Assembly (NCBI RefSeq): GCF_014656355.1 | Contig: NZ_BNCG01000002.1 | Coordinates: 268,463 to 332,462, forward strand | Reading direction: 5' to 3' | Origin: Camelimonas fluminis | Lineage (GTDB): Bacteria; Pseudomonadota; Alphaproteobacteria; Rhizobiales; Beijerinckiaceae | DNA length: 64,000 nucleotides | Shown: positions 48,417-60,897 of the stretch, piece after piece | Numbering within the stretch: the stretch's first letter is position 1 | How the letters are laid out: each line of letters opens with the position of its first letter | Notes under the pieces: generated by a model | What the model was told of the DNA's origin: nothing | Databases searched by the model: none | What the model saw: the letters and a program-made list of their open reading frames with translations, nothing else | Translations under genes and position numbers: made by a program

Positions 48417-49442
48417 ATGGACGCTTTCAAACCCTTCATCGCCAAGGTTGCGACCGGCGCGGCCCTGACCCGCGACGAAGCCCGGGCCGCCTTCGAGAAC
48501 CTGCTTTCCGGAGAGGTGACGCCCTCCCAGGCTGGCGCTTTCCTGATGGCCTTGCGCGTGCGCGGCGAGAGCCTGGACGAGATCGTCGGCGCCGTCAGCG
48601 CCATGCGCAGCCGCATGGCGGCGGTCGAAGCGCCCGCAGACGCCATCGACATCGTCGGCACCGGCGGCGACAATGTCGGCACCTGGAACGTCTCGACCCT
48701 CAGCGCCTTCGTCGTCGCCGCCTGCGGCGTTCCGGTGGCCAAGCACGGCAACCGCGCCGCATCGTCCAAATCCGGTTCAGCCGACGTGCTGATGGCGCTC
48801 GGCGTCAATCTGGATCTCAGCCCGGCCGACATCACCCGCTGCATCCAGGACGCCGGCATCGGCTTCATGTTCGCGCCCAATCACCATTCCTCGATGCGCC
48901 ATGTGGCGCCGGTGCGCACTGAGCTGGGCGCGCGGACCATCTTCAATATTCTGGGTCCGCTCTCGAATCCGGCTTCCGTGAAGCGGCAGCTGCTCGGCTC
49001 GTTCTCGGCCATGTGGCTGGAGCCGATGGTGCGCGTGTTGCAGACGCTCGGCGCCGAACGGGTATGGGCGGTGCACGGCTCCGACGGGCTGGACGAGATC
49101 ACCACCACTGGCCCTACCCAGGTGGTGGCGCTGGAAGATGGCGCCGTGCGCACATTCACCGTGCAGCCAGAGGATGTCGGCCTGAAGCGGGCCAGCCTCG
49201 ACGACCTGAAGGGCGGCGATCCGGAGCATAACGCCTCCGCCGCCATGCGCCTGCTCCAGGGCGAGGCGGGCGCCTACCGCGACATCGTGCTGATGAACGC
49301 CGGCGCGGCGCTGGTCGTCGCCGGAAAGGCCTATGATCTGGCCGCCGGCGTCGCCATGGCGGCGCAGGCGATCGACAGCGGCGCGGCGCGCAAGACGCTG
49401 GAAAAGCTGGCCCGGGCGAGCCACGCGGGAGCAACGGCATGA
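48417..49442 (+). CDS. trpD: Anthranilate phosphoribosyltransferase
   Basis: TrpD joins anthranilate to PRPP. The 341-residue protein shows the PRPP-binding loop [16 protein letters not shown] and [20 protein letters not shown], then [17 protein letters not shown] and [13 protein letters not shown]. The ATG at 48417 is preferred to the upstream one at 48378, which lies inside trpG. Its last four bases (ATGA) overlap the trpC start, showing translational coupling. Confidence 0.97.
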   Translation: MDAFKPFIAKVATGAALTRDEARAAFENLLSGEVTPSQAGAFLMALRVRGESLDEIVGAVSAMRSRMAAVEAPADAIDIVGTGGDNVGTWNVSTLSAFVVAACGVPVAKHGNRAASSKSGSADVLMALGVNLDLSPADITRCIQDAGIGFMFAPNHHSSMRHVAPVRTELGARTIFNILGPLSNPASVKRQLLGSFSAMWLEPMVRVLQTLGAERVWAVHGSDGLDEITTTGPTQVVALEDGAVRTFTVQPEDVGLKRASLDDLKGGDPEHNASAAMRLLQGEAGAYRDIVLMNAGAALVVAGKAYDLAAGVAMAAQAIDSGAARKTLEKLARASHAGATA

Positions 49443-50233
49443 GCAACGTTCTGGAGCGCATCGGCGCGTACAAGCTGGAGGAAATCGCCGCCGCCAGGGC
49501 CGCGATCCCCCAGGCGGAGATCGAGCGGCAGGCCGCCGCCGCTCCGGCGCCGCGCGGCTTTCTGGCCGCGCTGGAGCGGAAGATCGCCGCCGGCCAGCCG
49601 GCGCTCATCGCCGAGATCAAGAAAGCCAGTCCGTCGAAAGGGCTGATCCGCGCCGATTTTGACCCACCGGCGCTGGCCCGCGCTTATGAGGCCGGCGGCG
49701 CCGCCTGCCTGTCGGTGTTGACCGATACGCCGTCGTTTCAGGGCAGCCCGGACTTTCTGAAGGCGGCCCGCGCCGCCTGCGCCCTGCCCGCGTTACGCAA
49801 GGACTTCCTCTACGATCCATACCAGGTTTTCGAAGCCCGGGCCTGGGGCGCGGACTGCATCCTGGTCATCATGGCTTCGGTTGACGACGCGACTGCCCTT
49901 GAGCTGACGCGGACAGCTACCCGCCTCGGCATGGATACGCTGGTGGAGGTGCATGACGGCGACGAACTGGAGCGCGCCCTGAAATTGCCGTCGCGACTGA
50001 TTGGCGTCAACAACCGCGACCTGCGCACCTTCGAGGTGTCGCTGTCGGTGACCGAACGCCTGGCCCCGCGCGTGCCGGCGGATCGCGTGCTGGTCGGCGA
50101 AAGCGGCATCTTCAATCCGCAGGACATCGCCCGCCTCGCCGCCTGCAAGGTCAACGCCTATCTGGTTGGCGAAAGCCTGATGCGCCAGGAAGACGTCACC
50201 GCCGCAACCCGGGCCCTGCTTCAGCCGGCCTGA
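49439..50233 (+). CDS. trpC: Indole-3-glycerol phosphate synthase
   Basis: TrpC closes the indole ring from carboxyphenylaminodeoxyribulose phosphate. The 264-residue TIM barrel has the catalytic region [20 protein letters not shown], the Lys in [15 protein letters not shown], and the C-terminal [16 protein letters not shown] and VLVGESGIF. It overlaps trpD by 4 bp. In related genomes moaC and moeA usually follow; here a strong hairpin and a convergent VirK-like gene come next. Confidence 0.97.
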   Translation: MSNVLERIGAYKLEEIAAARAAIPQAEIERQAAAAPAPRGFLAALERKIAAGQPALIAEIKKASPSKGLIRADFDPPALARAYEAGGAACLSVLTDTPSFQGSPDFLKAARAACALPALRKDFLYDPYQVFEARAWGADCILVIMASVDDATALELTRTATRLGMDTLVEVHDGDELERALKLPSRLIGVNNRDLRTFEVSLSVTERLAPRVPADRVLVGESGIFNPQDIARLAACKVNAYLVGESLMRQEDVTAATRALLQPA

Positions 50234-50280
50234 ATCCGGGTCCCAGCTGGCGCCTGCGGCGTCTCGCGCCTGACGATGCG

Positions 50281-50304
50281 CCGCCGCGGGCCGCCCCGCG
50301 GCGG
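50281..50304. terminator. Strong GC hairpin between trpC and the convergent VirK-like gene
   Basis: CCGCCGCGGG (50281-50290) pairs with CCCGCGGCGG (50295-50304) around CCGC. No T tract follows on either side, so it is a stable stem of uncertain terminator strength. Confidence 0.5.
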
Positions 50305-50344
50305 AGCCCGGAGCGCCCCAACCCGGAACGCCGCGCGGGAGCCG

Positions 50345-50788
50345 TCAGTTGCCCGGAGACACGAAGGTTAGCGCCTCGCTGTCCGTCCCGCAGGCAAGCT
50401 CGGTCGCATCCTCAAGCGGCCGGAACGTTGTCGGGTCAAGCTGGCGAAGATAGACCCTGGCGCCTCCATCCGGCGTCAGGCGCAGACGGACGTACTGCAA
50501 CGTCATCGCGCCGGTTTTTGACGACAGGAACAGATGATTGTCAGAGGTGGCGATCCATCTGTCGATGACATTCCAGGCCTGGAACCGGACAACGGCGAAA
50601 CCGGCCTGCCCAAACTTTTCCCCGCCCGTGCATTTCGCCAGCCGCATCACCACCGTGGGCGTTTCGCCGCTGGCGAGGCGGCGCGAAAGCACATCATAGC
50701 TCCAGCCAGCCCAGGCCATGTGTGGAAGACCCGCCGCAAGAGCTGCGGCCAACAAGAATTTCTGAATGCACTTATTCACGACAACCAT
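50345..50788 (-). CDS. Small secreted protein, VirK family-like
   Basis: The 147-residue product begins with a signal peptide (CIQKFLLAAALAAGLPHMAWA, cut before GWSYD). The mature part reads YDVLSRRLASGETPTVVMRL then AKCTGG, followed by repeated strand-like segments (MTLQYVRLRLTPDGGARVYL) and a late Cys in ELACGTDSEAL, so the two cysteines could form a disulfide. The layout resembles the VirK family of small periplasmic proteins found in agrobacteria and other proteobacteria, whose role is poorly known. Start choice is uncertain between ATG at 50788 and a GTG at 50791; neither has a clear ribosome site. It is convergent with trpC. Confidence 0.6.
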   Translation of the reverse strand: MVVVNKCIQKFLLAAALAAGLPHMAWAGWSYDVLSRRLASGETPTVVMRLAKCTGGEKFGQAGFAVVRFQAWNVIDRWIATSDNHLFLSSKTGAMTLQYVRLRLTPDGGARVYLRQLDPTTFRPLEDATELACGTDSEALTFVSPGN

Positions 50789-51261
50789 CACTTTATGTAA
50801 TAAATATCTATAATTCCATATACTTACATATATTCGTCGAGTTTAAAACTTGAGAAACGGGTTGCAGGCAAAAATCGATCCGTCACGGCCGAATGCAAAA
50901 CTCCGCCGCGCTGCGCCCAAGCATGTGACGATGGTCAATATCCACGTTGATCTGACATGGGACGCCGCCACGGCGCGTTTACCGGCCATTTCCGGAGCGT
51001 TCGCCAAGGGCCACAACGTATCGGCCAGACCCCTTCCCGCATCCACCAACGAACGGACGCGAGTCATGTGTCTGCGGCAAAACTGGCGCGCCAGACACGC
51101 TCAACCGATAGCGGAGACGCGCTCATGGCATGGGATCAGAACCGCGCCGGGGCATCGCCGCTCATGTGAACCGGCTGATGCCCGACCGGACCTTCTGACG
51201 CCGCCCGCCATGAATGGCCGTGACGCGCGGCGTGGGAAAACACGCTTGCGCTGAAAAGCCC
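50789..51261. other. Gene-free stretch with an AT-rich block
   Basis: Bases 50790-50850 are AT-rich (for example AATAAATATCTATAATTCCA) and lie directly upstream of the VirK-like gene, so they are probably its promoter. A rightward frame at 50850-51254 has no ribosome site or family resemblance and is not called. Confidence 0.45.
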
Positions 51262-53088
<1,827 letters not shown>

Positions 53089-53145
53089 GTTTCACTCCCG
53101 GCGCAGTCGCCATATTTTGTGAAATATCCTTATTCTTGATAAAGA

Positions 53146-53157
53146 TACTGATCAGTA
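53146..53157. promoter_or_regulatory. Perfect 12-bp palindrome upstream of the monooxygenase gene
   Basis: TACTGATCAGTA reads the same on both strands and lies in an AT-rich promoter-like region 58 bp before the monooxygenase start. It is a plausible operator for a TetR- or GntR-type repressor; no such gene is adjacent. Confidence 0.5.
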
Positions 53158-53295
53158 CCAGTGTTTGTGTCAACTGCGGCGGCCACGTGCTCCTGCCTGC
53201 GCGCAGCGCATGACACCCCTTGCCGGCCTGCTTCGCCACAGCCGGCCGCGTGAAGTCTGCCGGTCAACATATCCGGGGCCGGATCACATGTTGCG

Positions 53296-53310
53296 GAACA
53301 CAGCGGGAAC
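53296..53310. promoter_or_regulatory. SOS box (LexA-binding site) upstream of lexA
   Basis: GAAC at 53296-53299 and GAAC at 53307-53310 are separated by exactly 7 bp. This is the reverse complement of the alphaproteobacterial LexA site GTTC-N7-GTTC. It lies 113 bp before the lexA start, as expected for self-repression. Confidence 0.85.
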
Positions 53311-53422
53311 ATGCCATACTGTTCATGATTTGTTTCGCTGCAGAATCGGCCTGACAGTTTTGCCGTGATCGTCCGGCGTTGCGACGGGCGGCCGGCTGGT
53401 CTGTCATCGGGGGTGAAAGACA

Positions 53423-54160
53423 ATGTTGACGGCCAAACAGCACGAGCTTTTGCGTTTTATCCATCAACGCCTTCAGGAAACCGGCGTTCCGCCGTCGTTT
53501 GACGAAATGAAGGAGGCGCTGGATCTCAAATCGAAATCGGGCATCCATCGTCTGATCATGGCGCTTGAGGAGCGCGGCTTTATTCGCCGGCTGCCCAACC
53601 GGGCGCGTGCTGTTGAAGTGTTGCGGATGCCGGACATCCAGCGGGCTACTGAAGCAAGGCCCGCCCAGTCCGGCTTCCGGCCGCGCGTGGTGGCGGGCGG
53701 CAAGGGTTCCGCGACGGCGACAAAACGCACGGAGTGCGACGGGAACGCCCCGGCCATGGCGGAGGGGCAGATCCCGGGCGTGGTCGCCGTGCCGCTGATC
53801 GGCCGCATTGCCGCTGGCGTGCCGATCAGCGCCATACAGCATCAGGGCGAGAGCATTCCTCTCCCGGTTGGGCTGCTGGGAACGGGCGAGCACTACGCCC
53901 TGGAAGTACGCGGCGATTCGATGGTGGACGCCGGCATTCTTGAGGGCGACACCGTGGTGATCCGCCGTCAGGACTCCGCCGACAACGGCGACATCATCGT
54001 CGCGCTGATCGACGATGAGGAAGCAACCCTGAAACGTCTGCGCAAGCGCGGCCCCAGCGTCGAGCTGGAAGCTGCCAATCCACAGTTTGAAAACCGGGTG
54101 CTGCCGGCGGGTCGGGTGAAAATCCAGGGCAAACTCGTCAGCCTGGTGCGTCGTTACTGA
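53423..54160 (+). CDS. lexA: LexA repressor
   Basis: LexA represses DNA-damage genes and cleaves itself when RecA is activated. The 245-residue product has the winged helix ([20 protein letters not shown], then [20 protein letters not shown]), a ~70-residue linker, and the C-terminal serine peptidase part. The cleavage site is Ala-Gly in [12 protein letters not shown], the catalytic Ser is in [15 protein letters not shown] and the Lys in [12 protein letters not shown]. Upstream lies the GAAC-N7-GAAC box. The gene is convergent with comEC. Confidence 0.96.
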   Translation: MLTAKQHELLRFIHQRLQETGVPPSFDEMKEALDLKSKSGIHRLIMALEERGFIRRLPNRARAVEVLRMPDIQRATEARPAQSGFRPRVVAGGKGSATATKRTECDGNAPAMAEGQIPGVVAVPLIGRIAAGVPISAIQHQGESIPLPVGLLGTGEHYALEVRGDSMVDAGILEGDTVVIRRQDSADNGDIIVALIDDEEATLKRLRKRGPSVELEAANPQFENRVLPAGRVKIQGKLVSLVRRY

Positions 54161-54288
54161 TGCGCAGCGTCCCGGCGTCTGAACGCCGCCATTACCTGGG
54201 GATGCTTTCGAACGGTCGCCAGCGCGCGGACGCCACGTCGCGCGCCCCTGAATCCTTTGGCTGGCAGCCGGGATTTCGCGGCCGCCGC

Positions 54289-57039
54289 TTACGGGACGGC
54301 GGCTTCGCTCCGCTTTCCGTGCGGGGGGCTCCCCTGGTCCGGTTGTGCGGCGTCAGCTTCGTCAGGCGCCTCCTCATCGGGCTCCGCTTTGCGAAATGCT
54401 GGCGCCCGGCCTGACGCTGGCCCGGAGGTTGCGACGCCAGGCAGATCGGCTACGCCGGACAGGTCCGCGCCCTCCTGTCGCTCTGCCTCTTTGGTGGGCT
54501 GGAAGGTCCGGCGTGCGGGCGGTTCGTATCGGGATGGTTTTGCTGGCGTCCACGGCCAGTTTTCTCCGGTCTTCCGCACACGCCTCACGGTGGCCGCGCC
54601 TTCCTGCAGATAGATGCTGGCGGCGCCCAGTTGCGCCAGTGTCTGACGGTCCAGCATCACAGCCGCGCCGCATCCCGATGGCGCGCGATGTGGCGAGACG
54701 ACGACGTCGGCGCGCGCGCAATCCTCGAACAGGCTGCGCCGTTCCCGGCTCCATGCGACCGCGCCGCCATCATCGCGCGTCACGATGCAACCGAGCGGAT
54801 CGCAGCGCGCTCCGGAGCGCAGGGAAGGATCGGCCGCCGTCCGCTGGTCGCCAACGGCGCGCAACCATTGTTCAACAGTGAATGACGACGGTGCGCCCAA
54901 CAGCGTGACGCGCAGGCGCCCTTCAGCATCGCGTCCCGCGCCCCGCACCACCAGCGCCCCACGTCCCTGCCGGTCAGCCAGCACATCGGGGGTCGGAGCG
55001 GCCTGGAGCAGAACAAGCCCGGCAAGCGCTGGCGCAAGAGCCGCCCAGCGCAAGGGCGTCCGCCAGATGACGAACCAGACGATGGCCGCGCTGAGACACA
55101 GCAGCGCCCCCGGGCCTGGCGCGGCGACGCCGGCGACGGCGTGGGGCGTCGCGGCGATGCGCATGGCGACGTACAGCACCGGCTCGGTCGCCGCCCCCAT
55201 CACCCACCAGACTGGCCAGTCGAGGCCAAGCGGCGTCAAGGCGACGCCCACGACAGCGGCCGGCATCACCACCAGCGACAGAAATGGCAGGGCCATGGCG
55301 TTGCCGATCAGCCCCAGCGGATACACGGACTGGAAGTGCCAGACGCTGAATGGTCCGGTGGCGAGTTCGCAGACAAGCGTCGTCAACCCCACCGCGACCA
55401 GCGGCGCGGCCATCCGCCGGATCAGGCCCGGTTGCGGACGCCGCCGCCGCGGTTGGCCAGGCGTGACGACGCCACGATCCGCCAGCACAATCAGCCCCGC
55501 CACGGCGGCGAACGACATCTGAAATCCCGGGCCCAGCAGGCTTTCCGGTTCGCGCACCAGCACAACCATCGCCGCCACGGCCAGATTGTGCATCGAGAGC
55601 GCGGGCCGGTCGACCAGGATGGCGCCCAGCATGGCGAGGATCATGATCAATGACCGTTCGGTCGCGACATCCGCTCCCGAGAAAATGCAATAGGCGGTCG
55701 CCCCGGCCATGGCGAGGATGGCGGCGATCTTGCGCACCGGCAGATGCAGCGCGCACCACGGCGACAGGGCCAGCGCCGCGCGCGCCGTCCAGAAGAACAT
55801 GCCGGCGGCCAGCACCATGTGCAGTCCGGAAATGGAGATGATGTGGTAAATGCCGGCGGCCCGCAGCCAGACGTTGGTTTCGTCCGCGATCTGACCGCGT
55901 TTGCCGGTGACGAGGGCCGCGGCGACCGCGCCGGCCTGGCCGCCCCAGGCGCCGGCGATGCGATCGGTCAGCGTCATGCGGCGATTGTCGATCCAGGCGG
56001 CGAGACGCCATGCCCACGGCGACGCAGTGGGCGGCGCCGATGTCTCCCGCATGCTATCCTGATCGTGTTTGTCCCGCCCCTGCGCCGGAGCCCCAGGTTG
56101 CGCCGGCGCTGCATCACCCCACGCGGCCTGCATCTCATTCAGGACAGCGACCCGGCCGAGAGCTGAGCCGGAGCCCCCGATCTGCCGGAACCAGGCGTCG
56201 CGGGCGAAGTCATAACCGCCCGGGCGCGCCGCCTCCGGTGGGGGCAGCAAACGCGCCTTTGTCCGCACCATGACGCCGGCGCGCAAGGGCTCGGCCTGCC
56301 GCAAAGACAGCCTCACCAGGCGCGGCAACTGTTGCGGGGGCAGGTTCGCGAAGCTGACGGGAGCCACGAGCAGCCTCGAACCGGCTCCGCGCTGGTCCAC
56401 CGCCACGATGTATCCGGTCAGTTCGCCAATGGCTGGTCGCTGCAATACGGGCGCATCGAGCGCGGCAAGCCGCAGGGCGCTGGCGGCGTAGCCAGCGGGG
56501 ATCATGGCAAGCGCGATCAGCGCCATGCGCGCGGCTGGCTGACGGCGCGTCATCGCCGCAAGCAGCAGGGCGCAGGCAGCGACCAGCGAAGGGCCAGCGT
56601 CGCCCGGCGTCAACCGGTTGAAATACCAGATGACGCCGCAGCCGAAGAGCACCGGCAGCCAGAGCCAATGGCGCCGCTGGTCGATGTCCGCGCCCAGCCA
56701 GCCACGCGTCTGGGCGATGGCCATCACCGCCCAGACGCGCGGGGTCTCGGCCGGAGCCCGGCGCAGCAGCCGAGCCTCGCGCGCAAAGCCGGCCGCCAGA
56801 CGGCGGGCCAGGCCAGAATAGGTCGGGAGCGACCAGAGCCCCGGGCGGGCCAGATCTTCCCGTGCTGGATCAGTTCCTGGATCAGCCGTGTCAGAAAAGC
56901 GGGAATCCGCGCCAACCTCGGCGGACGCCGCATGGGGGACCTCGGCGGCAAGCGCCGGCCCGTCCCACGCGAACGCAGGCGCACCAGACCGGCGCGGGGC
57001 GTCCGCCGCCCCACCCTGCGCTCTCGCCACTGGCTTCAT
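54289..57039 (-). CDS. comEC: ComEC/Rec2 family membrane protein
   Basis: ComEC forms the inner-membrane channel for DNA uptake. The 916-residue protein has a long polar N-terminal leader (~130 residues). Next come a DUF4131-type region (IWYFNRLTPGDAGPSLVAAC and GYIVAVDQRGAGSRLLVAPV) and then the competence domain with GIYHIISISGLHMVLAAGMF and LLGPGFQMSFAAVAGLIVLA. The C-terminal part occupies the place of the beta-lactamase-like nuclease domain but lacks the HxHxDH metal motif. The ATG at 57039 is chosen; the frame stays open to 57093. The gene is convergent with lexA and divergent from gltX. Confidence 0.9.
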   Translation of the reverse strand: MKPVARAQGGAADAPRRSGAPAFAWDGPALAAEVPHAASAEVGADSRFSDTADPGTDPAREDLARPGLWSLPTYSGLARRLAAGFAREARLLRRAPAETPRVWAVMAIAQTRGWLGADIDQRRHWLWLPVLFGCGVIWYFNRLTPGDAGPSLVAACALLLAAMTRRQPAARMALIALAMIPAGYAASALRLAALDAPVLQRPAIGELTGYIVAVDQRGAGSRLLVAPVSFANLPPQQLPRLVRLSLRQAEPLRAGVMVRTKARLLPPPEAARPGGYDFARDAWFRQIGGSGSALGRVAVLNEMQAAWGDAAPAQPGAPAQGRDKHDQDSMRETSAPPTASPWAWRLAAWIDNRRMTLTDRIAGAWGGQAGAVAAALVTGKRGQIADETNVWLRAAGIYHIISISGLHMVLAAGMFFWTARAALALSPWCALHLPVRKIAAILAMAGATAYCIFSGADVATERSLIMILAMLGAILVDRPALSMHNLAVAAMVVLVREPESLLGPGFQMSFAAVAGLIVLADRGVVTPGQPRRRRPQPGLIRRMAAPLVAVGLTTLVCELATGPFSVWHFQSVYPLGLIGNAMALPFLSLVVMPAAVVGVALTPLGLDWPVWWVMGAATEPVLYVAMRIAATPHAVAGVAAPGPGALLCLSAAIVWFVIWRTPLRWAALAPALAGLVLLQAAPTPDVLADRQGRGALVVRGAGRDAEGRLRVTLLGAPSSFTVEQWLRAVGDQRTAADPSLRSGARCDPLGCIVTRDDGGAVAWSRERRSLFEDCARADVVVSPHRAPSGCGAAVMLDRQTLAQLGAASIYLQEGAATVRRVRKTGENWPWTPAKPSRYEPPARRTFQPTKEAERQEGADLSGVADLPGVATSGPASGRAPAFRKAEPDEEAPDEADAAQPDQGSPPHGKRSEAAVP

Positions 57040-57443
57040 GCGCCGTTCCAGCGTCAGGGCGGGTTGCGCCCGCCATACAACTGCAACAATCAACGTCCAG
57101 TCATGGCCTGCGTCTGGCTTCGACTGGCGGCGACGACATGCTACACGAGGGCATGGCGCGTTGACAGCGATCCGGCGACGGCTCCGTGCAAACGGCCGAC
57201 CCGGCGCGGGTTCAGGCGTTATCCCGGCTGTGGGCTCGCGCCCGCAGCTTTATGGACGAACAATCCGATGGGGCGCCGTCTGGCGGGCATGACGTCAAAC
57301 ACAACGCGCCAGGACTTTGATTTTACGCAAATCCTCATGCAAAAGCAGGACGCGCTTTTGCTGGACCGGCGCAACCACATCCATCCAGACCATGGCGCCC
57401 CCAACCGGGCGTCGCTTTCCGCATTTCACACGCTGTTGAGCTC
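57040..57443. other. Divergent promoter region between comEC and gltX, with a degenerate palindromic repeat
   Basis: No gene is evident. Bases 57313-57370 (GATTTTACGCAAATCCTCAT then AGCAGGACGCGCTTTTGCTG) look like an eroded copy of the palindromic repeat on the minus strand, and it lies close to the gltX start. Confidence 0.4.
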
Positions 57444-58865
57444 ATGACCGATCAGATCATCACGCGATTCGCTCCGTCTCCCACTGGCTATCTGCATATT
57501 GGGGGCGCCCGCACCGCTCTGTTCAACTGGCTCTACGCGCGCAAGTACGGCGGCAAGATGCTGCTGCGCATCGAGGACACCGATCGCGAGCGCTCCACGG
57601 ACGCCGCCATCGCCGCCATTATCGACGGCCTTGGCTGGCTGGGCCTGAACTGGGACGACGACGTGGTTTACCAGCACGGCCGCGCCGCGCGTCATCGCGA
57701 AGCAGTCGACCAGTTGCTCGCCAGCGGCGACGCTTATTATTGCTACGCCACGCCCGAGGAGTTGACGGAGATGCGCGAGCTGGCCCGCAAGGCGGGCCGG
57801 CCCATGCGCTACGACGGCCGCTGGCGCGATCGCGACGCGGCCGAGGCGCCCGCCGGCGTGAAACCGGTGGTGCGTCTCAAGGCGCCGCAGACCGGCGAAA
57901 CGGTCATCGAGGACGAGGTGCAGGGTCGCGTCGTCTGGCAGAACAAGGATCTCGACGACCTGGTGCTGCTGCGCTCCGACGGCAACCCGACCTATATGCT
58001 GGCGGTCGTGGTGGACGATCACGACATGGGCGTCACCCACATCATTCGCGGCGACGATCACCTGACCAACGCGGCGCGCCAGAAGCAGATCTATGACGCG
58101 CTGGGCTGGAAGACGCCGGTGATGGCGCACATTCCGCTGATTCATGGGCCGGACGGCGCCAAGCTCTCCAAGCGCCATGGCGCTCTTGGCGTCGAGGCCT
58201 ACCGCAGCATGGGCTATCTGCCGGAAGCGTTGCGCAACTATCTGGTGCGCCTCGGCTGGAGCCACGGCGACCAGGAGGTGTTTTCCACCGACGAGATGAT
58301 CGCCGCCTTTGGTCTCGGCCAGATCGGCCGCTCGGCGGCGCGTTTTGATTTCGCCAAGCTGGAAAACCTCAACGGCATTTATATGCGCAACGCCAGCGAC
58401 GAGCGGCTGGTGGAGGCCATTGAAGCGATCCTGCCGGAGCTGGGCCCGGCCCGCGGCCTCGGGGACAGCTTCACGCCGGAGCAGCGCGCCAAATTGCTGG
58501 CCGCCATGCCTGGCCTCAAGGAGCGCGCCAAAACCCTGGTGGAGTTGCTCGACAGCGCAGCATACCTGTATGCGGCGCGCCCGCTGCCGCTTGAGCCGAA
58601 AGCGGCGGCGCTGCTCGACGACGCGGCCCGGCGCCGGCTGGTCAGCGTGCTGTCCCACATTGAACCGTTGCAGGACTGGGCGGGCGCGGCCCTTGAGGCG
58701 GCCGTGCGCGATGTCGCGGAAGCCGAGGGCGTCAAGCTCGGCCAGGTGGCCCAGCCGCTGCGGGCCGCGCTGACCGGGAAAACCACCTCTCCCGGCCTGT
58801 TTGACGTCATGACCGTACTCGGGCGCGAGGAATCCCTCGCCCGTATCCGCGATCAGGCCGCCTGA
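57444..58865 (+). CDS. gltX: Glutamyl-tRNA synthetase
   Basis: GltX charges tRNA-Glu. At 473 residues it has normal length. The class I signature HIGH appears as [17 protein letters not shown] near residue 16, and KMSKS as [15 protein letters not shown] near residue 238. The catalytic core also shows [14 protein letters not shown] and [16 protein letters not shown]. The ATG at 57444 is standard. It is followed by gltA about 530 bp downstream. Confidence 0.97.
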   Translation: MTDQIITRFAPSPTGYLHIGGARTALFNWLYARKYGGKMLLRIEDTDRERSTDAAIAAIIDGLGWLGLNWDDDVVYQHGRAARHREAVDQLLASGDAYYCYATPEELTEMRELARKAGRPMRYDGRWRDRDAAEAPAGVKPVVRLKAPQTGETVIEDEVQGRVVWQNKDLDDLVLLRSDGNPTYMLAVVVDDHDMGVTHIIRGDDHLTNAARQKQIYDALGWKTPVMAHIPLIHGPDGAKLSKRHGALGVEAYRSMGYLPEALRNYLVRLGWSHGDQEVFSTDEMIAAFGLGQIGRSAARFDFAKLENLNGIYMRNASDERLVEAIEAILPELGPARGLGDSFTPEQRAKLLAAMPGLKERAKTLVELLDSAAYLYAARPLPLEPKAAALLDDAARRRLVSVLSHIEPLQDWAGAALEAAVRDVAEAEGVKLGQVAQPLRAALTGKTTSPGLFDVMTVLGREESLARIRDQAA

Positions 58866-58918
58866 ACGGAGCGGTCGCGCCGGCCCGAGCGGCTCCGTTC
58901 CCCAGGAAAAACAAACGA

Positions 58919-58946
58919 CGGACGGCCACGGAAACGTGGCCGTCCG
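58919..58946. terminator. Perfect hairpin after gltX
   Basis: CGGACGGCCACG (58919-58930) pairs with CGTGGCCGTCCG (58935-58946) around GAAA. The T-rich flank is on the minus strand side (GTTTGTTTTT in that reading), so intrinsic termination would work leftward; in the gltX direction it is only a stem. Confidence 0.55.
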
Positions 58947-59392
58947 CGCATTGGCTGTTCAGCGGCGCCGCATGGCCTTCAGAGCCAGCCCGGGGGCCGG
59001 CGCGGACACGCCGCAAACGCCATGGTGGATGGGTCGCCCACCTCATTGTTTTGTTTCAGGTAAAATGACGCTCGCACAGGCAGAAAACGCCAGTCCGACA
59101 GGCCCGGCGGCGCCAACGCCTGCTGTGTTGAGGCGATATCGCCACAAGCCCTCCCTGCCCCGGCCCACGGCGGCCCGTTCCCGGCGCCCGCTTCATGCGC
59201 AGACCAGCCATGCTGGAGAGCCGGAAGCGCAGTTACGCTTGAAGGCCCCCGGCAAATCGTTTACCGAAGCACTAGCTGCCTCCAGCCCTTCAGGCTTTGC
59301 GCAGCAAGATAACCCAGCACCGTGCGGCGCGGCCAACGAACTGTCCGAAGTTCGTTAGCGCCGCCCGGTCAGACCATGCCAGGGGTGATTCA
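58947..59392. other. Upstream region of gltA
   Basis: No gene is seen in these 446 bp. TTTTGTTTCAGGTAAAATGA near 59047-59066 is the least GC-rich piece and the best promoter candidate for gltA. Confidence 0.4.
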
Positions 59393-60682
59393 ATGACCGC
59401 AAAAACGGCAGCACTAAGCGTCGATGGAAACTCGGTGGACCTGAAGATCAAACAGGGCACCATCGGGCCAAGCGTCGTTGATATCGCGCCCCTGTACAAA
59501 GACACCGGGATGTTCACGTTCGACCCCGGTTTCACCTCGACCGCGTCCTGCGAGTCGCAGATCACCTACATCGACGGCGACGAAGGCATCCTGCTGTATC
59601 GCGGCTATCCGATCGAACAGCTGGCCGAGCACGGCGATTTTCTTGAGACCTGCTACCTGCTGCTGGAAGGCAAACTGCCGACCGCCCAGGAGAAGTCGGA
59701 TTTCGATTATCGCGTCACCCGCCACACCATGGTGCACGAGCAGCTGCTGCGCTTCTTCCATGGTTTCCGCCGCGACGCCCACCCCATGTCGATCATGGTG
59801 GCTTCGGTCGGCGCCCTGTCGGCGTTCTACCACGACTCCACCGACATCAATGATCCGAAGCAGCGCATGATCGCTTCCATGCGCATGATCGCGAAGGTTC
59901 CGACCCTCGCCGCCCTGGCTTACAAGTATCATGTCGGCCAGCCGTTCGTTTATCCGCAGAACGATCTCGACTACACGTCGAACTTCCTGCAGATGTGCTT
60001 CGCCGTGCCGTGCGAGGAGTACAAGGTCAATCCGGTGCTGTCGCGCGCCCTTGACCGCATCTTCATCCTGCACGCCGATCACGAGCAGAACGCCTCGACC
60101 TCGACCGTGCGCCTCGCCGGTTCGTCGGGCGCCAATCCGTTCGCCTGCATCGCCGCTGGCATCGCCTGCCTGTGGGGACCCGCGCACGGCGGCGCCAACG
60201 AAGCCGCCCTCAAGATGCTTGAGGAAATTGGCACCGTTGACCGGATTCCGGAGTTCATCGCCCGCGCCAAGGACAAGAACGATCCGTTCCGCCTGATGGG
60301 CTTTGGCCACCGCGTCTACAAAAACTACGACCCGCGCGCCAAGATCATGCAGAAGACCACCCATGAGGTGCTCAACGAGCTCGGGATCAAGGACGATCCG
60401 CTGCTCGAAGTCGCCATGGAGCTGGAGCGCATCGCCCTTTCGGACGAATACTTCATCGAGAAGAAGCTGTATCCGAACATCGACTTCTATTCGGGCATCA
60501 CCCTGAAGGCCATGGGCTTCCCCACCGCCATGTTCACGGTGCTGTTCGCCCTCGCCCGCACCACGGGCTGGATCGCCCAGTGGAAGGAAATGATTGAGGA
60601 TCCGGCGCAGAAGATCGGCCGCCCACGCCAGCTCTACACCGGCGCGCCGCGTCGCGATTACGTCAACATCAACCAGCGCTGA
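59393..60682 (+). CDS. gltA: Citrate synthase
   Basis: Citrate synthase condenses acetyl-CoA with oxaloacetate at the entry of the TCA cycle. The 429-residue product is the long, Gram-negative (hexameric) type. Catalytic His and Asp are visible in [33 protein letters not shown] and [14 protein letters not shown]. It begins [19 protein letters not shown] lies before the ATG at 59393. A perfect terminator follows 22 bp after the stop. Confidence 0.97.
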   Translation: MTAKTAALSVDGNSVDLKIKQGTIGPSVVDIAPLYKDTGMFTFDPGFTSTASCESQITYIDGDEGILLYRGYPIEQLAEHGDFLETCYLLLEGKLPTAQEKSDFDYRVTRHTMVHEQLLRFFHGFRRDAHPMSIMVASVGALSAFYHDSTDINDPKQRMIASMRMIAKVPTLAALAYKYHVGQPFVYPQNDLDYTSNFLQMCFAVPCEEYKVNPVLSRALDRIFILHADHEQNASTSTVRLAGSSGANPFACIAAGIACLWGPAHGGANEAALKMLEEIGTVDRIPEFIARAKDKNDPFRLMGFGHRVYKNYDPRAKIMQKTTHEVLNELGIKDDPLLEVAMELERIALSDEYFIEKKLYPNIDFYSGITLKAMGFPTAMFTVLFALARTTGWIAQWKEMIEDPAQKIGRPRQLYTGAPRRDYVNINQR

Positions 60683-60704
60683 TTTTTCCGCGCTGGAAGA
60701 CATC

Positions 60705-60732
60705 AACCCCGGCGATGCGCCGGGGTTTTTTA
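60705..60732 (+). terminator. Intrinsic terminator of gltA
   Basis: AACCCCGGCG (60705-60714) pairs with CGCCGGGGTT (60718-60727) around ATG, followed by TTTTATT. It lies 22 bp after the gltA stop. Confidence 0.93.
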
Positions 60733-60897
60733 TTGGCGTTCAGCAAGGAAGAGCCGCCGCGCCTTGCGGACATGCATGCCAACACGCGAAGGGAGCGCAG
60801 CTTCAGGCTGGGGATGAAGCGCGGGAGCGCGCGGACTTCCGGCCGCGCCAGAACAGATCCGGTGTGATGCGAAGCGGGTTGCTCGGACCTGCGCGGG

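Noticed and set aside
50850-51254. Possible 134-residue gene between the VirK-like and monooxygenase genes
   Set aside because: No ribosome site, high Arg content and no family resemblance; cannot be supported.
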